From: a virus
Virus record (IMG/VR): IMGVR_UViG_3300008448_000333
Coordinates: 1 to 34,015 of that record
Strand: one strand, 5' to 3'
DNA length: 34,015 bases
A program made the position numbers and the translations under genes. Each line of letters starts with the position of its first letter. Position 1 is the first letter of the stretch. The notes beneath the pieces were generated by a model. It was not told where the DNA came from and did no database searches. It worked only from the letters and a program-made list of their open reading frames with translations. Positions 15,308 through 23,400 of this stretch are shown in pieces.

Positions 15308-15643
15308 ATGAGACCGTTATGTAAGTGTGGATATAGACCTCGAGCCGTTAACTATAAAAAAGACGGTAAAGTTTATTACCGAAGTCTGTGCGAGATATGC
15401 CTGTCCCACGGAGTATATCATGGTATCCCGAGGTGGTTTAGATCGGGCTATAAAATGAAGCAGCAATGTGAAAAGTGCGGTTTTAAATCACCGCACAGAG
15501 AAGTATTTAGAGTATTTCACATCGATGGCAATCTGGATAACTGCCGTTACAGCAATTTAAAAACTGTCTGTTGTAACTGTGCTCAGATCCTTGGCAAGGA
15601 GGGAATAACTTGGCGCCAGGGTGATCTCATTGCTGACAATTAA
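15308..15643 (+). CDS. HNH-like zinc-finger protein (putative endonuclease)
   Basis: A 111-residue protein starting MRPLCKCGYRPRAVNYKK. Two pairs of zinc-binding cysteines form the first finger (CKCG with CEIC) and a second set (CEKCG with CCNC). The second encloses VFRVFHIDGNLDNCRYSNLK, which matches the HNH core (H-x-D/H-G-x-x-x-N-x-x-x-N-L). Proteins like this are widespread in T4-like phages, usually called HNH endonucleases; whether they cut DNA is unclear. It stands alone on the plus strand between gp18 and the kinase gene. Its last 87 nt overlap the 3' end of the kinase gene on the opposite strand. If the upstream TTG were used the protein would be 128 aa. Confidence 0.8.
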   Translation: MRPLCKCGYRPRAVNYKKDGKVYYRSLCEICLSHGVYHGIPRWFRSGYKMKQQCEKCGFKSPHREVFRVFHIDGNLDNCRYSNLKTVCCNCAQILGKEGITWRQGDLIADN

Positions 15644-16243
15644 TTTTGCCTGATTATATAGGTCATCTATAGTACCATTATTATCAATCAAATGGTCGAA
15701 CTCCGTGCCAACCCAGGCTGTTTCGCTAGCGTGAATTTTACGCATCTTAAGTTCTTGAACTGCCCAATTATAACCTTGATTCGCAGCGATGGCAACATCA
15801 TACCATTCGGGTAGATCTCCTCTTTGCACCCAAACAATTTGACCGCCGGCATTGCGAATACTGACGATTTCGTTAGGGAACCGACAGTCGGAAATTACTA
15901 CATGATCTTTACTATTGCGGAGTTTATTTTCTAAACTAGCGATCCAGATATCGTCGTGAAAACCTTTACGACAGACTTCTGTACCCCAATATTGTAGTAC
16001 CCACCTAGGAGTCAGTGTGGGCATATCTAGACGTTCTGCCCACCACGGGTCTACTTGTTCTCGCCACTCTCGGGCTTCCTTAGTACGCCCTTCTAACAGT
16101 GTTCGGTCCCATCCAAACACCGCGCTTACAGCATCTTTGAGAGTGCTGGCAAATGACTCGCGTCTAAATTCGTGAAAGTTAACTAGATAGTCAGCGACTG
16201 TGTCTTTGCCGCTGCCAATAAATCCGCAAATACCTATGATCAT
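15557..16243 (-). CDS. 1: Deoxynucleoside monophosphate kinase (gp1-like)
   Basis: A 228-residue P-loop kinase of the T4 gp1 type, which phosphorylates dNMPs for phage DNA synthesis. Walker A is GFIGSGKDT at 7-15. Further marks are DPWWAERL and TPRWVLQYWGTEVCRKGFHDDIW, both typical of this family, plus a VVISDCRFPNE motif. The C-terminal 25-30 residues (ITLAPSYSLLAKDLST and on) are encoded antisense to the HNH gene and look like an add-on. It has a near-consensus host sigma-70 promoter immediately upstream and an AGGACAT leader with GGAGG, so it is probably expressed early among late neighbours. Confidence 0.9.
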   Translation of the reverse strand: MIIGICGFIGSGKDTVADYLVNFHEFRRESFASTLKDAVSAVFGWDRTLLEGRTKEAREWREQVDPWWAERLDMPTLTPRWVLQYWGTEVCRKGFHDDIWIASLENKLRNSKDHVVISDCRFPNEIVSIRNAGGQIVWVQRGDLPEWYDVAIAANQGYNWAVQELKMRKIHASETAWVGTEFDHLIDNNGTIDDLYNQAKLIVSNEITLAPSYSLLAKDLSTVTTDSF

Positions 16244-16267
16244 AATGTCCTCCGATTAAAGACATTA
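16243..16267 (-). promoter_or_regulatory. Inverted repeat overlapping the kinase -10 box and start codon
   Basis: TAATGTC (16243-16249) and GACATTA (16261-16267) form a perfect seven-pair inverted repeat. One arm covers the -10 box; the other covers the start codon, with the Shine-Dalgarno in between. Because one arm lies upstream of the likely transcription start, a protein operator is more likely than an mRNA hairpin. Confidence 0.4.
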
Positions 16268-16293
16268 TAGCAGGTCTACTCCGTTAAGGTCAA
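16264..16293 (-). promoter_or_regulatory. Host-type sigma-70 promoter for the dNMP kinase
   Basis: TTGACC (16288-16293), an 18-nt spacer and TATAAT (16264-16269), with TGC before the -10 giving an extended -10. Eleven of twelve consensus bases match. The -35 box includes the stop codon of gp13. This is the best host-type promoter seen in the window. Confidence 0.85.
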
Positions 16294-17048
16294 CCGATGA
16301 TAAATGTGTAGCCGGATCCGCCCGGAACTAACTTCATTAGATCGTCTACAAGTTTTTCCATTTCGGTTTGAGCTTCGCCGATCAATGCTGTACCGTTAAG
16401 TTGTGTGCCACCCTGTGGTCCAGCTATCTGTCCAAACTTACTGCGGGCTTGGCCGAGCATCATTTTACAATTAGCCAATGAATAATCTTTGACCCATTGT
16501 CCGGCATATACGTCTTGTATTATAGTAGTATCCGGTTTGGTATTGTAAGCCTGAATCATCACACTTTCTTCTGTTCTAGGACGTTGGTGTATTACTAATT
16601 TTCTGCTTTCAGGTTGCCACGTAAAATTAATAAAACTACCAAACATTTTTCCTACCAGTTCTTGATATCCTGAAAACAGTTCATAGGTTAATAGTCCGCC
16701 CATATTGGTTGAGCTCAATAGATATGTATTTGAATAGGCAAGATTGAATGGCTCGAACACTGTTCCGCCTGTTCCTCCGCCTGTCCGAGAACCTACACTT
16801 CTACGGAAAATCTGTCTAATCTGTTGTATTTCTTGAGGTAGGGTATACTCGTTTACATCGGGTTGTAAGTTTAAAAATATGTACGATTCTTCTACAGAAT
16901 TATCGCTACGTTGTCTAAAAACAGATAAAGCTCTGTTTAGCGCAGTTTCATAATGTATAGGATCTAACTCAACATCAACCATGCCGTCGCCTAGCATAGT
17001 TCTGCAGTAATCGTAGACACCTTGTTTGATCTGGTTAGTTTGGCTCAT
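16290..17048 (-). CDS. 13: Neck protein gp13-like
   Basis: The start is set at the ATG at 17048 (MSQTNQIKQGVYDY), 5 nt after a late promoter, giving 252 residues; an upstream extension would run through the promoter into the divergent gene. The N-terminus, YDYCRTMLGDGMVDVELDPI, and the end, WVKDYSLANCKMMLGQARSKF then PQGGTQLNGTALIGEAQTEME and GSGYTFIIG, follow the same plan as T4 gp13 (309 aa), including the conserved C-terminal motif order. gp13 helps close the head and form the neck for tail attachment. It is transcribed away from the next virion operon. Confidence 0.88.
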   Translation of the reverse strand: MSQTNQIKQGVYDYCRTMLGDGMVDVELDPIHYETALNRALSVFRQRSDNSVEESYIFLNLQPDVNEYTLPQEIQQIRQIFRRSVGSRTGGGTGGTVFEPFNLAYSNTYLLSSTNMGGLLTYELFSGYQELVGKMFGSFINFTWQPESRKLVIHQRPRTEESVMIQAYNTKPDTTIIQDVYAGQWVKDYSLANCKMMLGQARSKFGQIAGPQGGTQLNGTALIGEAQTEMEKLVDDLMKLVPGGSGYTFIIG

Positions 17049-17053
17049 ACAAC

Positions 17054-17061
17054 TATTTATC
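17054..17061 (-). promoter_or_regulatory. 13: Late promoter GATAAATA for gp13
   Basis: GATAAATA, then GTTGT (5 nt) and the gp13 ATG. Only 5 bp separate it from the oppositely directed octamer at 17067-17074. Confidence 0.75.
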
Positions 17062-17066
17062 GTAGC

Positions 17067-17074
17067 GGTAAATA
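17067..17074 (+). promoter_or_regulatory. Late promoter GGTAAATA for the virion operon 17082-20434
   Basis: GGTAAATA (six of eight consensus bases) is followed by TAAGACT and the ATG at 17082. It is back-to-back with the gp13 promoter. Confidence 0.6.
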
Positions 17075-17081
17075 TAAGACT

Positions 17082-18341
17082 ATGCCAAGACTCTCGCTTT
17101 ATCGCCCAGAAAAGGGCAACGACTATAAGTTTATCGACAAAAATATCTGGGAAATGTTCCAGGTTGGCGGTACTGACGTTTTTGTTCACAAATACATAGG
17201 TCCAGGTACCCCAGCCGAAGATACTCCAACTACACCGGATTATGCTAATACCAGTGTGAGTAATATACAGGATTTGCTTTTTTTAGAAAATAGAGATAGA
17301 AAATACGATCCCGATATCTATGTCCTTAGAGGGGTCTATAATATACAAGACACTGATTTTAATCTTAGTCAGTTTGGATTATTTCTACAGAATGATACGA
17401 TTTTTATAAGTTTTCACATCAATGATACTGTTGAAAAAATAGGCAGAAAATTGATAGCAGGCGATGTTATAGAGTTACCGCATCTAAAGGATCAATTTGC
17501 CCTAAACGATTTTCAATTCTCCCTTAAAAGATTTTATGTGATTGAAGAAATTTCAAGAGCTGCTGAAGGATTCTCGGTAACTTGGTATCCACATCTCTAT
17601 CGTGCTAAATGTAAGCCGTTGGTTGATAGTCAAGAATTCAAAGAAATATTAGATGGGTTAGCTGGCGAAGGCAGTGATCAAACGCTCAGAGACATAATGA
17701 GCACCTATGAAAAAGAAATGCAGATCACTCAAGCAGTTCTTGATCAGGCAGAATCAGATGCTCCTCGCAGCGGATATGATACTAGCAAATATTATCATAT
17801 ACAGAAGAATAATGATGGCCGCACTGAATTAGTCAGTGTAGATACCACACAAATAGATGCGTCCAGAGAAACTCAGGCCACAGATGAATACGGCAATCTT
17901 GTGTTTGACGAAAATGGGGATCCAATTTATGTAGGGGCTACTGCATCGACATCGATACAGAGTCCTACCAGCGAAGGTTATGACAGTTACTTGTTGGGAG
18001 ACGGACTGCCTCCAAATGGGGCTCCTTTCTCTGCAGGTGCAGGATTTCCTGCAAATCCTGTCGAAGGACAATTTTGTTTAAGATTAGATTTTATGCCTAA
18101 ACGTTTGTTTAGATTCAGTGGTACTAGATGGATTAAATTTGAAGATCAGGTTAGAATGACAATGAGTAACCTCGGCCCAGACGACGTACAAGAAAGCGGT
18201 GATATGTTTGAAGGCAAGGAAGCTAGATATACACAAAAAACTGGTTTTATTAATAATCAAAAAACTGATGTTATCAATGGCAAAACAGTTAAAGAAAAAC
18301 AGAGCCTTAGTAAAGCTCTAAGACCTAAGGCAGATTCATAA
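17082..18341 (+). CDS. Conserved T4-like virion protein (MPRLSLYRPEK family)
   Basis: A 419-residue protein starting MPRLSLYRPEKGNDYKFIDK, a start I know well from structural proteins of marine T4-like phages. The conserved part covers residues 1-190: GGTDVFVHKYIGPGTP, IQDLLFLENRDRKYDPDIYVL, NLSQFGLFLQND, PHLKDQFALNDFQFSLKRFYV, FSVTWYPHLYRAKCKPLVD. The rest is more variable and includes one copy of the Trp module seen in other virion proteins (VEGQFCLRLDFMPKRLFRF, then SGTRWIKFED). Between gp13 and gp15 in a T4 layout one expects gp14, but I see no clear gp14 motif, so a neck or head-tail connector role is only inferred. The stop overlaps the gp15 start as TAATG. Confidence 0.85.
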   Translation: MPRLSLYRPEKGNDYKFIDKNIWEMFQVGGTDVFVHKYIGPGTPAEDTPTTPDYANTSVSNIQDLLFLENRDRKYDPDIYVLRGVYNIQDTDFNLSQFGLFLQNDTIFISFHINDTVEKIGRKLIAGDVIELPHLKDQFALNDFQFSLKRFYVIEEISRAAEGFSVTWYPHLYRAKCKPLVDSQEFKEILDGLAGEGSDQTLRDIMSTYEKEMQITQAVLDQAESDAPRSGYDTSKYYHIQKNNDGRTELVSVDTTQIDASRETQATDEYGNLVFDENGDPIYVGATASTSIQSPTSEGYDSYLLGDGLPPNGAPFSAGAGFPANPVEGQFCLRLDFMPKRLFRFSGTRWIKFEDQVRMTMSNLGPDDVQESGDMFEGKEARYTQKTGFINNQKTDVINGKTVKEKQSLSKALRPKADS

Positions 18342-19789
18342 TGGATTACTTCTACGACGGACAGATAAGAAGATATGTCACGCAGTTCATGCGTGTGTTC
18401 ATAGGATTCAAATATAAAACAGGAGGATCGGTTCCTGAGGAAAGACACATTCCTGTGATGTACGGAGACATGACCAGACAGGTAGCTGGAATTATCAAAG
18501 ACAATTCTGAAAATAAAATGTCTACGGTTCCAAAGGTCGCTTGTTATATTTCGGGACTTGAGTTAGATACATCACGATTAGCAGATCCAACTTTTATTAG
18601 CAAAGTCCAGATCAGAGAACGATCTTATGAATTCGATAACACGGGAGATCCTGTGTATAGTGGTAGCCAAGGTGGGGGCTATACCGTAGAAAGACTCATG
18701 CCGACTCCGTTTAAACTTACTATGAAGTGCGACATATGGACATCTAACACTGATCAAAAATTACAGATACTAGAACAGATTTTAGTGCTGTTTAATCCTA
18801 GCTTAGAAATACAGACCACTGATAATTATCTAGATTGGACTAGTTTAAGTGTTATCTATATCAATAATATTAATTTCAGTTCGAGGACTATACCTCAGGG
18901 AGCAGAGTCAGAAATAGATATCTGTACTTTAGAATTTGAAATGCCTGTATGGATCACTCCGCCTGCTAAGGTCAAGAGATTGGGTATAGTAAGGTCTGTG
19001 ATCTCTAATGTGTTTTCTGAAAACGGCGATGTTCTTAATCTCAGCGATCTTTCATTCAACCTAGGAAACAGAGGAGCGGACGTATCTGTGCGTAGAACCA
19101 ACGACAACTATAGCATACTGTTGTTAAGTGCAAATAATCCCGGACTGCCTAATTTATATAATCTTTCTATATTAGATGTAAATCAAATAGCTAATGTACT
19201 ACAAATACCTCTTACAAATAAATTTGGCAAAGATATAAATTGGGAAACCGTGTTAGAGCAACAAGGAGGTTATATCGCTGGCTTAAGTAAAATACACTTT
19301 TTACAGCCCAGTGGTTATGAGGTCACTGGTACCTTTACAGTAAATGCGTTAGATCCTAACTACCTGTCAGTTACCATTGACAGAGATACTGTACCGTCTA
19401 ATACTTTAGATGCGTTAACTGCCATAATAGATCCTTACAATTTTAATCCTAAAAAGACATTTAACGGAATATCGAATATACCTGTAGGCACTAGATATCT
19501 GATGTTAGACGCTGTGAACAGCAGTGTAAATAGAGGCCAATCTGGTTATGACGGTCCCGATGCTTGGAAAAATCTAGACAGTTCTGATCCTGAAATCTTA
19601 GAAAATTCAATCATAGAATGGAACGGTGACGAGTGGGTCACTGTTTTTACTCCAACGGAACAAAATGAAAATAATTATGTAACCAATTTGACCACAGGCA
19701 TCCAGTATAAGTGGGATGGTCAACAATGGTTAAAGAGTTTCGAAGGCGAATACACTGCCGGGTTCTGGAGATTCGATCTAGATGCATAA
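18341..19789 (+). CDS. 15: Tail completion / sheath stabiliser protein gp15-like
   Basis: A 482-residue protein; T4 gp15 has 272. The N-terminus MDYFYDGQIRRYVTQFMRVF aligns by eye with T4 gp15 (FYNSSFRRYATLMGDLF). The HIPVMYGDMTRQ segment, PFKLTMKCDIWTSNTDQKLQ ILEQILVLFNP and FEMPVWITPP also match the T4 arrangement. gp15 caps the finished tail and binds the neck. The C-terminal 230 residues are extra and end with Trp modules (IIEWNGDEWVTVF; GIQYKWDGQQWLKSF). Translation is coupled to the upstream gene (TAATG). Confidence 0.88.
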   Translation: MDYFYDGQIRRYVTQFMRVFIGFKYKTGGSVPEERHIPVMYGDMTRQVAGIIKDNSENKMSTVPKVACYISGLELDTSRLADPTFISKVQIRERSYEFDNTGDPVYSGSQGGGYTVERLMPTPFKLTMKCDIWTSNTDQKLQILEQILVLFNPSLEIQTTDNYLDWTSLSVIYINNINFSSRTIPQGAESEIDICTLEFEMPVWITPPAKVKRLGIVRSVISNVFSENGDVLNLSDLSFNLGNRGADVSVRRTNDNYSILLLSANNPGLPNLYNLSILDVNQIANVLQIPLTNKFGKDINWETVLEQQGGYIAGLSKIHFLQPSGYEVTGTFTVNALDPNYLSVTIDRDTVPSNTLDALTAIIDPYNFNPKKTFNGISNIPVGTRYLMLDAVNSSVNRGQSGYDGPDAWKNLDSSDPEILENSIIEWNGDEWVTVFTPTEQNENNYVTNLTTGIQYKWDGQQWLKSFEGEYTAGFWRFDLDA

Positions 19790-19794
19790 TAAGT

Positions 19795-20193
19795 ATGAGT
19801 ATGCAACAGAGAGCAGGACTATTATTTCTAGCCAAGAACACAGGTCGTATATTGTTAATAGACGAAGATTCTCGCTGGACAGTTCCTACTTTTGGTCGTA
19901 AATCAAATCTTTTAGAAGACTCTCAAGACTTGATCTCTGATTACAGTGCTGGTAGATTAATACCCATAGAGCTGTATCTCAGCGAAGACCGAGGTTTTGA
20001 ATATGGAACATATGTTTGCTTAGTTGATCAAGAGTTCCTTACCACTGCTGCTCCCACGCTGTGTTGGGCACAGTTAGACCACTTGCCTAAGAATTTGCAT
20101 AATGGTTTGAAAACCACATTAAATAATCAAATTATAAGAACTAAAATAGAAACTATATTGGAGTTAGACGATGCTGTCACTGTTAAAAAATGA
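19795..20193 (+). CDS. NUDIX-fold-like protein with a degenerate NUDIX box
   Basis: The start is the ATG at 19795, 5 nt after the gp15 stop, giving 132 residues. The beginning (AGLLFLAKNTGRILLIDED, SRWTVPTFGRK) and the later LCWAQLDHLPKNLHNGLKTTL resemble the strand and tail elements of phage NUDIX hydrolases. The NUDIX box itself (GX5EX7REUXEEXGU) should lie at about residues 34-56 but reads GRKSNLLEDSQDLISDYSAG, without the REUXEE core. It is therefore probably inactive as a NUDIX enzyme, or a structural derivative. It is embedded in a virion operon. The fold call is moderate. Confidence 0.6.
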   Translation: MSMQQRAGLLFLAKNTGRILLIDEDSRWTVPTFGRKSNLLEDSQDLISDYSAGRLIPIELYLSEDRGFEYGTYVCLVDQEFLTTAAPTLCWAQLDHLPKNLHNGLKTTLNNQIIRTKIETILELDDAVTVKK

Positions 20194-20434
20194 AAGATTT
20201 CAATCAGAGTACCGTGGATGGAAGACTAAGATCGACGGTATTGACGATAACGGTATCAAAACGGAATTACAGGAATTGTTAAACAAGCTGGTCAACGAAG
20301 TGAGAAGACTGGATAACCAACATCAAGAACTCGCAACGTCCCATCATATGCCTGTGGGAGTCAGTGAGATCAAATCTAATATCACAGAAATTAGGAAGAA
20401 AATTCTCAAAAAATTGAGAGATTATTCTTCCTAA
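20171..20434 (+). CDS. Small helical protein at the end of the gp15 operon
   Basis: An 87-residue, mostly helical protein: KTELQELLNKLVNEVRRLDN followed by a second helix ITEIRKKILKKLRDYSS, with heptad-like hydrophobic spacing suggesting a coiled coil. The start overlaps the end of the upstream gene by 23 nt and has a GGAG Shine-Dalgarno. It ends 5 bp from the stop of the 2065-aa gene on the opposite strand. A weak TCTCAA/TTGAGA hairpin lies within its end (20404-20419). Function unknown. Confidence 0.75.
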   Translation: MLSLLKNERFQSEYRGWKTKIDGIDDNGIKTELQELLNKLVNEVRRLDNQHQELATSHHMPVGVSEIKSNITEIRKKILKKLRDYSS

Positions 20435-20439
20435 AACAA

Positions 20440-23400
20440 TTAAGCCTGAGCTTCACCCCAACGTAAAATTAGGTTAACATTAGTAGCAGTTCCGCCGACC
20501 TTGTAAACGTTGATAGCTAATGTATCAGGACCATTAGGGAACGTACCTCTACCGCCGATAGCAGTGGTTCCTAATTCTTTCAATTGCGATAGATCTAGCA
20601 CATCAGTGTCTCCGGGATTGCTGATGAATGAAAATACCTGTTCGCCTGGCAGGGCATACGCAGCACCAAAAGTAAATGTCACTGTTCCCGCAGCACTTGC
20701 AGTAGACGATAAAGTTTGACTGAAGTTAACTCTATAAACTGTACTAGCACCCAAGCTTCTCGTAGTGATACCAGTGACTGTTGTACCAGCTGGAAACTTA
20801 GTATCAGAAGTAGCTACTCGAGTGCTCAACGCTGCTCCAGATGATTCCCAGCTTGCACTGGTAAAGAATACATAGTTTGAACCGCTGTAGCTGGCCGCAG
20901 TTTGGAAAGCGGTTATGGTCATACTTTGAGTCCCTGCACCGCTTGGACTGTCGCTTGATCCCCCACCGCTGAGACTCAGCAACGAATATGTGGTACCACC
21001 TGTTTTAAAGTATGCAGTGGTGATACTGTTAATAGTCCTAGCACTGGTCATATATGTAGCATTGGTCACAGTGTCGTTGACCGCTAATCCGGAACTGGTC
21101 ACTGCCGAATCAGCGATCAGTATCGAACTCCTGCTGGTCCTGATCGCTCTGTTATATTCAGCTGCGATAGAACTAGTCACTGTAAAAGTCACATCTATAT
21201 TGCTAGATGAAGATGTTTGAATATCTTCATCGAAGACGATTCTGGTATAATTTGTTCCGCTAACTGTGACATAATTTCTCTGTATCTGAGAAATATTCGT
21301 GTTATTTTTAAATGCTCCGTTGCTGGCATTGCTTAATTCATCTCCTACTGCGACCGTAGTGCTGGCAGCATCGAGATCGCTAGTTCTTACGAATAGCTCT
21401 CTTGAAGAGTCTCTAGTAATATTATCTATAGCAAAGTTGTTACCGAAAGAGCCTCTGCTTTGATAAGGACTGTTTGGTGCTACGTCTGGATCCCACCATC
21501 TTGCAGTTAATGTTTGAGTTATACTGTTAAATGACACAGCGTTGGCTGTGGTAGTTAACGCTCCTTGTACAGTTGCAGTACTAGTGCTCGAGCCGCCACC
21601 CCATTCTACTGAACCTCCTAGCGCAACCTGCGCAAAACTAGGTTGTCCACCTGCGGCTGCTGCCTGTAGACCGTTCCAAGTAATTTTACTAGGATCAGTC
21701 GGGTAGTTTGTTGGATTCAAAATACCTTCAACAACGATCGCTCCGCCACCTGTGACTGTGTCGGAAGTGATGGATAACTGTGACAGTAATAATTGTGCTC
21801 GATTCAGCAGTTCTCTTTCGCCTAGATCCCCAACCACAGCATTGCTGACGCTGGGAGCCAATCTAATAAAAAATGCGGTCTTTTTATCTAGAGTAGCCGA
21901 AATTCCCGTTGCAGCGTAGTTAAAAATGTATCCTCGATCAGAATCAAAGTTTCCATCTATTAGATAAGCAGAACCCCAGTGGCTGATAATTGGACTGGTT
22001 GTACAGGAAACTAAAACAGCTCCTGCTCGACTATCGTGTGCTGCTGCATCACCTGCTGTGTAAGTTCGTACCGCGCCTGCAGCATAATTTGTTAAGCTGG
22101 CCGAACGTGTACATCCAGTTAGATAATTTTGACTAACACTCCTGCCGCTGAAACTGATGAGTTCGTTATCCACATACACCGTTCCGCTGTTAGGAAAATC
22201 TGATACATCATCTAGTTCTAGAAAATTTTGGTCATCGCTGATAGATGCTGCCAATCTGGATCTTGCGCTTTCGTTTAAAACTTCATATCTCACTGGTCCG
22301 TTACCAGTTCTCATATAAGCTTCCGAGTTTAAGTTATTACCTTTTAATCTATGACAGAATGTATAGTTACCGTCGGGACCTCTTAACATCCAGTCAATAA
22401 AACCAGCACCGTACCAGCTGAACTGTATACCAATCATCTGCATCTTTGTGATATCGATATTGTAACCGCTAGGACCAGTTCCATCGCACCTATCTAGGTT
22501 CCATTCTGATTGAGGAATGATTAGATCTTGGACTTTACAAACTTTTACACCTGATATATTACTGACTCCTCTAAAATCAGGAGTTACATACATACTGGTA
22601 TTAGAATCAATCTTAGAAACAACGTGTGTCATTCCTCTAATAACGATCCTATCGCCTTCTTGTAATTGGTCTCTAAATCTACTGTTAGTTCCTGTTACCG
22701 TGTTACTGTTAGAATTGATAGCTATAGTTCCAGCAATCTGGAAAGTGCTGGTTCTCCTTCCCACAGACAATTGATTTCCGTCGTATTGGAAGAAGATCCC
22801 GTTCTGATCGTCAAAAGGTCCTGACCTAACCACCGCTCCGTGCCAGTTAAGCAGAGACATCTGGCATTGAGATCCGATAGTTGCAGTGGTACTGCCTAGC
22901 TGTGTTAAGGCCGTGACTCTAAATGTTCTTTCATCTTCGATTTCCGTTACAGTGTAATCTCCGTTGTAACCCGTTGTTTGAAGTCCGCTTAGTCTAACTC
23001 TTGCACCTGCCTGCACACCGTGATCCACATCGTCGGTAACCACAGTGATTATTGCTCCCTGAGCTGTGCTGGCTGCGGTAACTGCCCTTAGATCGTAGCT
23101 AGGTGCAAACAATGCACCGGTGTTGTACATAGCTCCTTTACCAGACTGGTATCGTATGTATTTTTTACTCTGACGTATCGCCTGTCCGCCGTGCTGGGGA
23201 CCTCCTGTGCCTAATTGAACACCTCCGTCAAACGGTCTATGAGTAAAAAATGTATCTGGTCTTACATACACTGTTCCTAATACTGGTGTTGATGTACTTA
23301 CAGTCCCCGGAGCTCTACAGGTATATTGTATGCTGGTCAAACTAGGGATAGCTTCTACTGAGAACGGTCCCGCAGCCAGTTGATGATTGGTTCCAGCACT

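Noticed and set aside
17022-17189. Extended starts of the two divergent genes (plus from 17022, minus from 17189)
   Set aside because: Both extensions run through the shared promoter gap into the other gene; the inner ATGs match conserved family starts.
20404-20419. TCTCAA/TTGAGA hairpin as a bidirectional terminator between converging genes
   Set aside because: The stem is weak, lies inside coding sequence and is not followed by a T run on either strand.
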